Shown here in pieces: positions 39,486 through 54,900 of a stretch of 64,000 bases of DNA. Where the stretch lies: positions 1-64,000 of the forward strand of contig NZ_JBGCCT010000016.1 in assembly GCF_041260665.1 (NCBI RefSeq). Reading direction: 5' to 3'. The position numbers were made by a program, and so were the translations under genes. The DNA comes from Catenulispora sp. GP43. Lineage in GTDB: Bacteria; Actinomycetota; Actinomycetes; Streptomycetales; Catenulisporaceae. The notes beneath the pieces are model-generated. The model did no database searches. It saw nothing but the letters and a program-made list of their open reading frames with translations, and was not told where the DNA came from. Each line of letters opens with the position of its first letter. Position 1 is the stretch's first letter.

Positions 39486-42443
39486 TCAGATGGACGACAG
39501 GGTCGCCGGCAGGTCGCTGCGGCCCCGTATCCCCAGCTTCTTGTAGATCCTGGTCAGGTGCTGCTCGACCGTGCTCACCGTGATGAACAGCGCGTTGCCG
39601 ATCTGGCGGTTGGTGCGGCCCATCACGGCCAGCCGCGCCACGCGCAGTTCCGCCTCGCTCAGTGCGGTGGAGTCCGTGGGTTCGCGTTCCACGTCTCCTG
39701 CGATGCCCGCCGACGGGGCCGGGGCTCTGAGGCGGTTGCGTGCCTCCTCCAGGTTCACCGTGGTGGTGCCGACGGTCGTCGGCTGGGGGCCGGGCAGGCC
39801 GAGCAGTTTCAGTGCGCGGGCCAGGGCGAGGCGGTCGCCGGCCGCCTCCAGGGACGCCACCGCCTGGCGGCCGCGCTCTTCGCGGTTCTCGGTGGCGGTG
39901 GCCTGGGCCAGGACCAGGAGGGCCTCGCCTCGGGAGTAGGAGTCGGATTCGGGGGAGAGCTCGAGTTGTTGGCGGGCCAGGCCCAGGGCGAAGGTGCTGT
40001 TGCCCATCTTCAGGTAGGCCTCGGCCAGGTCGCTGCGCCAGGGGACCAGGACGGGGAGGTCCAGGTCGCGGCGGACCATCATGCGGCGGCATTCGTGGAT
40101 ATCGGTGATGGCCGCCAGCGGACGGTCGGCGGCCAGGTGGTAGCGGGCACGGGCGCGCAGGTAGCGCAGGCCGCACACGGTGTTGAAGACGGTGTCCGGC
40201 ACCGGGTGGCGCAGGGTCTCCTCGACGCGGTCGAAGTCGCGGGTCGCCGTGTACGCGCCGATCAGGGTGGTCAGCGGGTAGCCGACCGGGACGCCCCAGC
40301 TCAACATTTTGAGGGAGGACTCGCCCAGGGCGATGGCGGTGGCGATGTCGCCGCGGCGCAGACTGATGCCGGACCAGACGCCGTCGATCATCGCCTGCCA
40401 GGTCACCGCGCCGCGGGCGGCGGCTTTGCTGCTCAGCTCGGCGCACCACTGTTCGGCCAGCTCGGCCTTGCCGCCGTAGGCCAGCGCGGTGATGGCCGTG
40501 AGCAGGGCCTCGAAGGTGGTGTCGGACAGCCGGCAGTTCCACAGGATCTGCTCGGCGCTCGCGCTGGCCTGGGTGCCGCCGCCGTGCGCCCAGATGCTGG
40601 CCAGGCTGCGGGCGGTGCCGATCCAGGGATCGACGTCGGCCGGTTCGGCGTCCTCGGTCAGCTGGGAGCGCGGCGGGCCGAAGCACCACTGATGGGCCAG
40701 CATGAGCACCGCCTCGGACTGCGGGTCCAGCGGATCGGGGCCGCTGCGCAGGGAGTCCAGGGCCTGGGCGAAGCCGGCCTCGTCGCCGTTCCACAGCGCC
40801 ATGCGGGCCAGGACTGTCGACTCGGTCTGGCGGGCGCTCAGCGATCCGGTGTCGGCCCGGGCGGGGCCCGGGGGGCTCGGGTGGTCGGCGGACTCCTCGC
40901 GGATCTCCTGGCGCAGCGCCGCGAGGTAGGACTGGGTGATCAGGGGATTGACCCGGAACATGCCGCCGGCCAGCATGCCCAGGACGGCGCGGCGCTGTTC
41001 GGGGCCGGCGGCCAGGTCCAGGGCGAGTTCCAGGCAGCGCTGGGCGAAGATCGGTTCGTCGCCGAGCATGGCGTGGTCGGCGGCGGCGCAGAGTACCGGG
41101 AAGGCCCAGCCGGGGGGTGCGTCGGCGGAGGCGACCAGGTGGCGGGCGATCTCGCCGACCGGGGCGGCGCGGCGGTACTTCAGCTCCGCGGCCCGGATGT
41201 GCAGGTCGGACAGGACCGCCGGGGTCAGGCAGGCCAGGGCCGCCTGGGCCGCCGCCGGGTGCCGGAAGGCGCCGTCGGCGAGCAGGCCGGCCGCGGTGAG
41301 GACGGACAGGACCGCGACCGCGACGGGCCGCTCGAGCTCGGCGATCTCGGCCACGGTCTCCGCCGCGCCGTCGCCGTCGAGCACCGCCAGTGCGCCGGCC
41401 ACCTTCGACAGCAGCGGGTCGCGCCGGCTGAGCAGGGTGGACACGGCGTGCGTGTAGCCGGCGCCGGGGACCCGGTCCGTGCCGCCCTCGGCGCAGTCGT
41501 CGATCAGGGCCTGGACCAGCAGCGGGTTGCCGCCGCTGAGCCGGTGGACCAGGGCGGCCAGGTCGCAGGCGGACTGGCCCCGCGCGGCGGGGTCCTCGGA
41601 ATCGTCCCCGGTGTCGTCCCCGGCGCCTTCGGTCTCGAACCAGGTCCCGGTCTCCTCCGGGTCGGCCAGCAGGTCCGAGGGGAAGGCGATGTCGGTGGCC
41701 ACCACCTCGCCGGCCGGGCCGAGCGCGGCGTGGACGCGGTTGCGGATCGAGTGCTCGGTCATCGGCGTCAGCCGGATGTGGTGCTGCGGGAGCAGCCCGG
41801 TGCGCACCCAGTGCGGCAGCGGGTGGTCGGCCGGCCGGTCGGGCTGGCTGAGGACCATCAGGAGCCTGGTGGACCGGATCCGCCGCTGGAGTTGCAGCAG
41901 GATCTGCAAGGAGAGGATGTCCGCGTAGTTCAGGTCGTCGACCAGGATGACGACCGGCCGTTCGGTGGCCAGGTCCAGCAGGATCTGGCGGATGCCGCGC
42001 ACCGCGGCGGCGTCGTCGGCCCAGCTGCGCATGCCGGCCTGCCAGTCCTCCCGCAGCCGGACGTCCGCGTGGCCCGGGACCGGCGCGATCCGGTGCGCGG
42101 CCTCGGCGGACTGCGCCGAGCCGGCCAGCAACTGCTCCACCACGCCGAAGTCGTGCTGTTCGTCGGCCGCGCCGGTGGCGCTCAGCGTCAGCACGCCGGC
42201 CGCGGCCGCGGCCTGGCCGAAGGCGTGCATCACCTGGGTCTTGCCGCTGGCGATGCCGCCGCTGAGCACCGCCAGCTGTCCGGGACCCGCCAGGGTGCCG
42301 GCCGCCAGCAGGTTCTGGAGCAGGGCCAGGGCCTCGTCCGGTTCCAGCGGCGAGGCCGTCCGGGCGTGTGCCGGGCCGGTGTGTCGGGGGCGCGCGCGCC
42401 CCCGTAGGGGTCCGAAATACTCATCCGCTTTCGTCGTAAGCAT
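39486..42443 (-). CDS. LAL-family LuxR transcriptional regulator
   Basis: The 985-residue protein is a typical large ATP-binding LuxR regulator. Walker A SGGIASGKT (61-69, Lys68) and Walker B VVILVDDL lie in an N-terminal AAA/STAND region. A long helical middle follows, and the C-terminal LuxR helix-turn-helix spans about 920-975 (LSEAELRVARLAVMG through TVEQHLTRIYKKLG). ATG 42443 is chosen because GGTGGGGATC precedes it; an upstream in-frame extension to 42566 has no support. LALs commonly activate macrolide and polyene clusters. It faces the PKS genes, and its promoter region is shared with the exporter, which carries both shared operator elements. It is the leading candidate pathway activator. 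Confidence 0.93.
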   Translation of the reverse strand: MLTTKADEYFGPLRGRARPRHTGPAHARTASPLEPDEALALLQNLLAAGTLAGPGQLAVLSGGIASGKTQVMHAFGQAAAAAGVLTLSATGAADEQHDFGVVEQLLAGSAQSAEAAHRIAPVPGHADVRLREDWQAGMRSWADDAAAVRGIRQILLDLATERPVVILVDDLNYADILSLQILLQLQRRIRSTRLLMVLSQPDRPADHPLPHWVRTGLLPQHHIRLTPMTEHSIRNRVHAALGPAGEVVATDIAFPSDLLADPEETGTWFETEGAGDDTGDDSEDPAARGQSACDLAALVHRLSGGNPLLVQALIDDCAEGGTDRVPGAGYTHAVSTLLSRRDPLLSKVAGALAVLDGDGAAETVAEIAELERPVAVAVLSVLTAAGLLADGAFRHPAAAQAALACLTPAVLSDLHIRAAELKYRRAAPVGEIARHLVASADAPPGWAFPVLCAAADHAMLGDEPIFAQRCLELALDLAAGPEQRRAVLGMLAGGMFRVNPLITQSYLAALRQEIREESADHPSPPGPARADTGSLSARQTESTVLARMALWNGDEAGFAQALDSLRSGPDPLDPQSEAVLMLAHQWCFGPPRSQLTEDAEPADVDPWIGTARSLASIWAHGGGTQASASAEQILWNCRLSDTTFEALLTAITALAYGGKAELAEQWCAELSSKAAARGAVTWQAMIDGVWSGISLRRGDIATAIALGESSLKMLSWGVPVGYPLTTLIGAYTATRDFDRVEETLRHPVPDTVFNTVCGLRYLRARARYHLAADRPLAAITDIHECRRMMVRRDLDLPVLVPWRSDLAEAYLKMGNSTFALGLARQQLELSPESDSYSRGEALLVLAQATATENREERGRQAVASLEAAGDRLALARALKLLGLPGPQPTTVGTTTVNLEEARNRLRAPAPSAGIAGDVEREPTDSTALSEAELRVARLAVMGRTNRQIGNALFITVSTVEQHLTRIYKKLGIRGRSDLPATLSSI

Positions 42444-42979
42444 GATCCCCACCCGCTTGTCTTCAGCTGATCCCTTTGCCCATGGACTGATCGCTGGTCG
42501 GAAACCGACAATGGTCCGGTGAGCTCCCCTGCCGCGAACGGCACTCCCCGGACCGACAGCACGCATCCTCGAATTGCCTCAGCCCCCTGATTTCGGCCGC
42601 GGTTTTCGCGGGCCGGCGTCGCCGTTGACGCGCGCCCGGTTGTCCTCCAGCCGCGACAGCGGCGTGGCGGACGGCGGACTCGGACATCTGAGCGATCAGA
42701 GTACTGACAGCGTCGGCCGCCGATGGTCCACACCAGGGTTATCATTCATCGAATAGTCGAGAAATACTGGCAGATACCGGCCTGTGTACCGGTTCGAGGC
42801 GCTCACGGCGCCCGATCCGCGGCAGATGTCCGAGCTCAGATCGGGGGCGGCCCCGGCGGCCCCGGCGACGCCGGCGGCCCGGTCCGGCCGCGTCCTGTGC
42901 GGGTGCTCGGGTCATCGTTCCTCCCTGGGAGGCGTCTGTTCCTGCCGCTTACGAGGATCCTGTACGCATGGACGGGATA

Positions 42980-43026
42980 CAGGGGTGAAAACACCCCGGC
43001 CTTGGTAGGAAAAACTCCACCCTGTA
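42980..43026 (+). promoter_or_regulatory. Element B, copy 2 (upstream of ABC exporter)
   Basis: It begins CAGGGGTGAAAACACCCCGG, which contains the perfect inverted repeat GGGGTG-AAAA-CACCCC, and ends at TGTA. It matches 35 of 47 positions of 3881-3927 without gaps. It lies about 130 bp upstream of the exporter start, with element A between them. Confidence 0.65.
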
Positions 43027-43074
43027 TCGAGTCGGACGAATCGGCGGGAATTCGTTCGTCGTTCATGTGTGCGG

Positions 43075-43122
43075 CTAGGGGACCCTAAGGGGTGTGATTG
43101 CGGCGGTGGCCGCCGCTAGCTT
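43075..43122 (+). promoter_or_regulatory. Element A, copy 3 (promoter of ABC exporter)
   Basis: The first 25 bases (43075-43099) are identical to 5983-6007. The -35-like GTGATT (43094-43099) and -10-like TAGCTT (43117-43122) have the same 17-nt spacing. A start near 43129 gives a leader of about 30 nt before ATG 43158. The exporter should therefore be co-regulated with the starter/PKS operon. Confidence 0.78.
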
Positions 43123-43157
43123 TGCGATCGCCGGACCGTGCGAAAGAGGCGATACGG

Positions 43158-44086
<929 letters not shown>

Positions 44087-44090
<4 letters not shown>

Positions 44091-44971
44091 CGACGACCCT
44101 GACCGGACGCGGACGCGCAGCGGGCTCGGGACCCGGTTCCGGACTGACTGGCGGCACCGGCTCCGGCGCCCCGATCGGCGCCGGCCGCATCCCGCGCTCG
44201 CAGCTGGGCCACGCCCTGGCCGACAGCCGGGTCCTGCTCGGCCGCGACCTGAAGCACCTGCTGCGCAACCCCGAGCAGTTCTTCCAGGCGATCTCCCTGC
44301 CGATCATCCTGACCCTGCTGTTCCGCTACCTGCTCGGCGGCGCGATCAACGGCGGCGGACAGCCCTACATCGACTACGTCCTGCCCGGCTTGATGGCCAT
44401 CACCATCGGCTTCAACTCCACCACCACCGTCGTCGGCGTCACCGCCGACCTGCGCGGCGGTCTGGTCGAGCGCTTCCGGTCGATGCCGGCCACCACCCCG
44501 GCGGTGCTGATCGCGCACGTGGCCGCCGGGGTGCTGCGCAACGTGGTGTCGCTGACCGTGATGATCGCGGTCGGACTGGCGGTGGGCTTCCGCCCGCACG
44601 CGGGCCTGGGCGGCTGGCTCGCCGCGGCCGGCCTGCTCCTGCTGCTGGCGATCGCCATGTCCTGGCTCGCGGCCCTGCTCGGGGTGCTCGCCACGACCGT
44701 GGAGGGGGCCAACGGCCTGGGCATGATCCTGGTGTTCGTGCCCTACCTCACCAGCGCCATGGTCCCGACCGCGACCATGCCCGCCGCTCTTCGCGCGGTC
44801 GTCGACAATCAGCCGCTCACGCCGCTGATCGACGCCGTCCGCAAGCTTCTGGCCGACGCCCCGTCGGGCGGCTCCGCGATCGCGGCGTCGCTGTGGTGGG
44901 TCGGCATCCTGGCCGTCACGGTGCCCGGCACGCTCCGGCTGTTCGAGCACCGGGCGCGGCGCCGCCGGTAG
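44087..44971 (+). CDS. ABC-2 type exporter permease (DrrB-like)
   Basis: The 294-residue membrane protein has a Gly/Thr-rich cytoplasmic N-terminus (about 1-45). About six hydrophobic segments follow between residues 65 and 280, the usual ABC-2 permease arrangement. LPGLMAITIGFNSTT and the helix-rich middle match DrrB-type transporters. It follows the ATPase gene with an ATGA overlap and is closed by a nested hairpin terminator. It is predicted to form a 2+2 exporter with the upstream ATPase. Confidence 0.93.
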
Positions 44972-44988
44972 CGGCGCCGACGGCGGCC

Positions 44989-45046
44989 CCCCGGGCCCGG
45001 CTCCGGCCGCGGCGCCTTCCCCCCTCGCCGCGGTCGGGGCCCGGGG
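44989..45046. terminator. Nested hairpin terminator after the exporter genes
   Basis: An outer 10-bp inverted repeat (44989-44998 with 45037-45046) encloses an inner 8-bp stem (45007-45014 with 45026-45033, 11-base loop). Both stems are fully G-C. It lies 18 nt after the permease stop and separates the exporter from the carboxylase. Confidence 0.7.
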
Positions 45047-45065
45047 CTGAGCTGTCTCTATAGGT

Positions 45066-45089
45066 GTTTCGGTGTCGGTGTCGGTATCG
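45066..45089 (+). repeat. GTNTCG hexamer repeat upstream of the carboxylase
   Basis: Four consecutive hexamers of the form GTNTCG lie about 50 bp before the carboxylase start. They may be part of the leader or promoter region; no clear -10/-35 pair is assigned. Confidence 0.45.
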
Positions 45090-45136
45090 CTGTGCGGCAC
45101 ATCAACGGGTGTCTTCGACGAGGAAGGTTCAGTCGC

Positions 45137-50698
<5,562 letters not shown>

Positions 50699-50714
50699 GG
50701 TATGAGTATCGGCA

Positions 50715-50749
50715 GCATGGGCACCCGGATGCGTTCCGGGTGCCCATGC
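50715..50749. terminator. Hairpin terminator after the carboxylase
   Basis: A perfect 15-bp stem (50715-50729 with 50735-50749) has a 5-base loop (TGCGT). It begins 16 nt after the carboxylase stop codon. It is a strong candidate transcription end for the cluster. Confidence 0.85.
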
Positions 50750-50847
50750 CGGCGATATAAGTGTTTACCCTCAGTTGTGCGCTCATTGCAGCATCGAGCG
50801 CTTGGTTCGCCATTGTCCCGATGCCGCAGCCACGGTTGAATGACCCC

Positions 50848-51282
50848 ATGCTCACCATCCCCGCCGACATCCTGCACTCGATCCTCGCCCACGCGCGGGC
50901 CGAGCATCCTGACATGGCGTGCGGGCTGGTGGCCGGTCCGATCGACTCGGATCGTCCGGAGCGGTTCGTGCGGATGCGGAACGCGGAGGCGTCGACGAGC
51001 TTCTGGAGCTTCGACCCGGAGGAGCAACTGCGGACGTGGATTGAGATGGACCGGCGTGACGAGGAACCGGTCGTCATCTACTACTCGCAGAATTGCGCCG
51101 GCGCCACGTTGTCGGATACGAGTTTGCGGTTCGCAACCGAGGAGAATGTGCACTACCTCGTGGTTTCCACGTACGAGCAGGCCCGCGAGGAGTACCGCTC
51201 CTACCGGGTCCGGGACGGTGTGGCAGTAGGGGAGAAGATCGTCGTCGTCGACGGTGCGCCGGGCTGGCAGCGCCCGTCCTAG
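50848..51282 (+). CDS. Mec-like JAMM/MPN-fold protein lacking the catalytic residues
   Basis: The 144-residue protein aligns throughout with the actinobacterial Mec (JAMM metallopeptidase) family, from LTIPADI at the start through DEEPVVIYYS and HYLVVST. In active Mec proteins the zinc/catalytic residues are Glu (EACG), His-x-His (YHSH) and Asp (SRTD). Here these read MACG, YYSQ and SDTS, so Glu, both His and Asp are all replaced. It is intact as a reading frame, so it is probably a binding pseudoenzyme rather than a decayed gene. ATG 50848 matches the family start; ATG 50821 is an alternative. No CysO/CysM genes are adjacent. Confidence 0.75.
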   Translation: MLTIPADILHSILAHARAEHPDMACGLVAGPIDSDRPERFVRMRNAEASTSFWSFDPEEQLRTWIEMDRRDEEPVVIYYSQNCAGATLSDTSLRFATEENVHYLVVSTYEQAREEYRSYRVRDGVAVGEKIVVVDGAPGWQRPS

Positions 51283-51422
51283 CGCTGCCCGCCGCGACCC
51301 GCTCGCCTCCAGCCCGCGCCGCGAGCCCTCAGCGCGTCACCACCTCCAGCACCGGCGCGGTCCCGCTCGCGCCATGGCTGGTGGCGAGTATGGTGGCCAG
51401 TCCAGCAGTACTCTGCGACATC

Positions 51423-51847
51423 GGCGTCTCGGTGTACATGTCGATCCTGGTGGTCGGCGTCGCGATGAACCTGGTCATCGGCGGCCAGGCCCGCGACATC
51501 GCCCTGCTGCGGGCCGTCGGCGCGACCCCGGCCCGGATCCGCCGCTCGGCCATGCTGCAGGCGGCGATCGTCTCGGTGCCGTCCTCGATCGCCGGGTATC
51601 TGCTGGGCACGGTCTTCGGCGCCGTCTGGGTTTCAGCACTGCGCCACGCGATCATGCCGTCGCGGGTCGTCTTCCACCCCGATGTCGCGGCCCTGCTCAT
51701 CGTGGCCGGCATCGAGATCGGCACGTCGGTCCTGGGCGCGCTGGTCGCCGCGATCCGCCCCTCGCGGATCCGTCCGGCGGCATGCTCGTTCCCGCCGCGG
51801 TGCTCACCCGGCGCCGCGCGATCGCGGTGGTCGGTGCGACCGAATAG
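51423..51847 (+). pseudogene. Remnant of an FtsX-type ABC permease
   Basis: An open stretch (about 51423-51776) encodes a typical C-terminal FtsX segment: VYMSILVVGVAMN, then RDIALLRAVGATPARIRRSA, then hydrophobic helices through GALVAAIRP. The N-terminal half of the permease and any start codon with a ribosome-binding site are missing. Near 51780 the coding signal seems to shift frame (LVPAAVLTRRRAIAVVGATE to a stop at 51847). No partner ATPase is nearby. I read it as a truncated, frameshifted fragment; a short functional protein is unlikely. Confidence 0.6.
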
Positions 51848-51883
51848 GGGCGGGACCGCGCCGCGATCGCGCGATCCCGCCCC
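51847..51883. terminator. Hairpin after the FtsX remnant
   Basis: A perfect 9-bp GC-rich inverted repeat (51847-51855 with 51875-51883) encloses a 19-base loop. It is followed by GCCCTTCTCT. Orientation of use is uncertain; it could serve the leftward sedolisin gene or the remnant. Confidence 0.5.
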
Positions 51884-51893
51884 GCCCTTCTCT

Positions 51894-51948
51894 CAGTGCC
51901 CGATCTGTGCCCGATCAGTGCCCGATCAGTGCCCGATCAGTGCCCGGT
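51894..51948. repeat. 11-bp tandem repeat, five units
   Basis: The unit CAGTGCCCGAT is repeated five times with one or two changes in two units, then decays into CCGATCAG copies up to about 51970. It abuts the 3' end of the sedolisin gene. Function unknown; it looks like a recent slippage repeat. Confidence 0.8.
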
Positions 51949-51968
51949 CAGGGCCGATCAGCAGCCGA

Positions 51969-54900
51969 TCAGTCCTTCAACAGCACGAACTTCGCCGTGC
52001 TCGTCGCCCCCTTCTTGATCGTCACCGTCTTGACCTGCGGCTGGTACCCGTCCTTGGCGGCGATCACCGTCAGGGGGTTGTTCCGGTAGTCCAGCCACAG
52101 CGAGTAGTCGCCGTTGATGTCGGTGTGCAGGGTGTAGTGCGTGGCCCAGGTGTCGATCTGGACCGTGGCCCCGGCCAGCGGGACCGCCGCGCCGCTCGCG
52201 TCGGTGTAGGTCACCGATCCGGTGATCTTGCCCCAGGTCGTCGGGGGCTTCACCGTCATCGTCACCGGCACCGCGGTCAGCGGGTAGGGCGTGTCGGAGC
52301 TGAGCCCCAGGCTCGCCGTGTACGCCCCGGGCTGCGTGATCGAGGCGTCACCGGCGTCCACGGTGACCTGGAAGGTCCCCGAGGCGCCGGGCGCCAGGGT
52401 CAGCGTCGTGGCGCTCTCCGACAGCCACGGCACGTCGGTCGACGGGCCGGTGGTGTAGCCGGGCAGCACCTGCGTGGTCGCCACCGGCGGCGTCAGCGTT
52501 CCCTGGCCGCCGCCGACCGTGTAGAACCCCAGCGCGCCGGCGAAGCGGTAGGCGCTGATGTTGGAGTTCGGCAGCGCCGACCAGGCGTCGGCCGCCGGGT
52601 CGTAGGCCCAGGACTGGTTGGTCAGGCCGCCGGCCAGCACACCGCCGGTCACCAGCAGCTTGCCGTTGGCGCCGGTGCCGGCCGCGCCCCAGAACGCCGC
52701 CGGCGCGGACGCCGCCTTCGTCCAGGCCCCGGTTCCCGGGTCGTAGCTGTACGTGCTCTGGCTCGCCGCGGTCGCCGAGGTCCCGCCGGCGCAGACCAGC
52801 TTGCCCGCCAGGTTCGCGCAGGACAGCCACGCCGTGGACTCCGGGTACGCGGCCAGCTTGCTCCACGTCCCGGCCCCGGCGTCGAACGCGTACACGTCGG
52901 TGGTGCCGCAGGTGGAGGTGCAGCCGCCGACGACGTACAGCGTCGAGCCGATCACCGCGCTGCCGGAGCCGGCGTACGGCGTCGGGGCCGCCGGGCCCGT
53001 GCTCCACTGGTTCGCCGCCGGGTCGTAGACCTCCATCTTCGGGTCGGGGTTGCCGGAGGTGTCCCACCCGCCGACCACGTACAGCTTGCCGCCGATGAAC
53101 CCGTGCGCCGGCGACTCGCGGGTGTCGGTCGCCGAGGCCAGCGTCGTCCACGCGCCCGAGACCGGATCGAAGGAGTACAGCTTGCTGGAGTCGTTGGCGC
53201 CGTCGAAGCCGAACCCGGAGTAGAGCTTGCCGCCGGCGAAGTCGGCGATGTTGTCCTGGATCAGCGTCGGGAAGTTCGCCAGCGGCTGCCAGTTGTCACC
53301 GGAGGTGGTCGCGGTCGGGTGCACGGCCGCCGCGCCGGGCTTCTTCGAGGCCACCAGCGCGCTGCCGGTGGTCACGTGGGCCGGCACGATCTGCGTCGGC
53401 GCCGCCGGGACGTCCTGCATCACGAACCCGCCGGGCTGCTCGCTGACGTTCAGCGTCGCCGGCGCGGTGCCGGTGTTCTTCACCGTGACCGTCTGGGTGG
53501 CGTTCCCGCCCCACGCCACGGTCTTGGACACCGATCCCGGCGTGACCGCCAGCCGCCCGGCCTTGAGGCTGAAGTCGGCCTCGACGACCTTGGACTTGGC
53601 GATCGCGGCCGTCGCGGTGCCCGCGGTGTAGTGGCCCTTGGCCGCGGTCAGCGGCACCGAGCCGGTGGTCGGCGAGAAGAACCAGTAGAACGCGCCCTTC
53701 ATCGCCGGGTCCGCGGTGGCCGCGGAGGTCCCGCCGACGGTCGGCGCCGCGGTCTCCGACACGCTCACGCCGGCCAGCGGGCCCTTGGTGTTGGCGTCGG
53801 TGACCTGGCCGATCACCAGGCCGCCGGACACCGGGTCGCAGGTCGGCGTGCCGATCAGGACGTTGTCGACCTCCCAGTAGTAGGCCCAGGTGCCGGTGTA
53901 GTGGAACCGGACCTGCACCTGCGTCTTGCCCACCGCCTGCGGCAGCGGGACGCTCACCTTGGTGCCGGTGACGGCCGTGGTGCTCTGCGACCACACCGCC
54001 GACCAGGTCGCCCCGTTGTCCACGCTGACCTCGACGGTCGCCGTGGAGTTGCCGTAGGGCTTGTAGTACGTCGCGAAGTCCAGCTCCGGCGTAGCGACCC
54101 CGGACAGGTCGGCGACCGGAGAGGTCAGGTACGTGTCCTGCGAGTTGCCGGTGCCCAGGTGGTCGCTGTCGACGATCGCGAAGCCGCCGGCACCGGTGGT
54201 GAGGTTGCCGCGCTTGCCGGGGTCGTCGAACTCCCAGCCGCCGGAGGCGGTGTTGTCCGTGACGGTCCAGCCGGCCGGGGCCGTCGTCCCGTCGAACGTC
54301 TGGTACTGCCCGGTGTGGCCCACCTGGTAGCCGGCGGCCGTGCAGGTCGCGGGATCCACCTTCACCGAGATCGGCTGGGACACCGCCGAGACGCCCACCG
54401 TCACTGGTGTGTCCGTGGGCTGATACCCGGGGTAGGCGGCGGTCGTGTGCAGCTGGTAGGTCTTGTTCACCGGCAGCTGGATCGAGTACGCCCCGGTCTT
54501 CGGGTTCGTGTACACCGGGCCGCCCGGCATGCCGTCCACCGAGATCGTCGCGTACAGCGGCCATCCCTGGCCGGAGCCGTCGGTCACCTTGCCGGTCACC
54601 GCCACCCGGGCCACGGCCGCGAGCGTGAAGTTCTCCGCGACGGTGGCGCCGTCGGCGACCACCACGCCGTCCACCGACTGGTCGGCGTAGCCGAAGGCGC
54701 TGACGCCGATCGTGTAGGTGCCCGGGGTCACGGACAGCGAGTAGCTGCCGTCCGCGGCGGTCGTCGTGCTCGCCGTCCCGGCCGAGATCTCGGCGCCGGC
54801 GACCGGGTTCGTGCCGTCGGTGACCTTGCCGGAGACCAGGCCGTGCGGGCCGCTGCTGAACGCCGCCAGGCCGTTGGGCGTGCCCAGGCCGGTCGGGCCG

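Larger units (their letters stand above)
42444..43157. other. Divergent regulatory region between LAL regulator and exporter
   Basis: These 714 bases contain no convincing gene on either strand; the short open frames lack family features. The left part (42444-42970) shows no repeat I can support. The right part carries element B copy 2 (42980-43026) and element A copy 3 (43075-43122), both oriented toward the exporter. The length suggests additional sites for the leftward regulator promoter that I cannot resolve by eye. Confidence 0.6.

Noticed and set aside
42444-42566. N-terminal extension of the LAL regulator to 42566
   Set aside because: The extra 41 residues lack similarity and a ribosome-binding site, whereas ATG 42443 has GGTGGGG directly upstream.
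42723-43088. A 121-residue open frame in the LAL-exporter intergenic region
   Set aside because: It runs through both promoter elements, has atypical composition and no ribosome-binding site, so it is not a gene and in particular not the missing carrier protein.
51894-51948. CRISPR-like array
   Set aside because: The 11-bp units are directly contiguous with no spacers; this is a simple tandem repeat.
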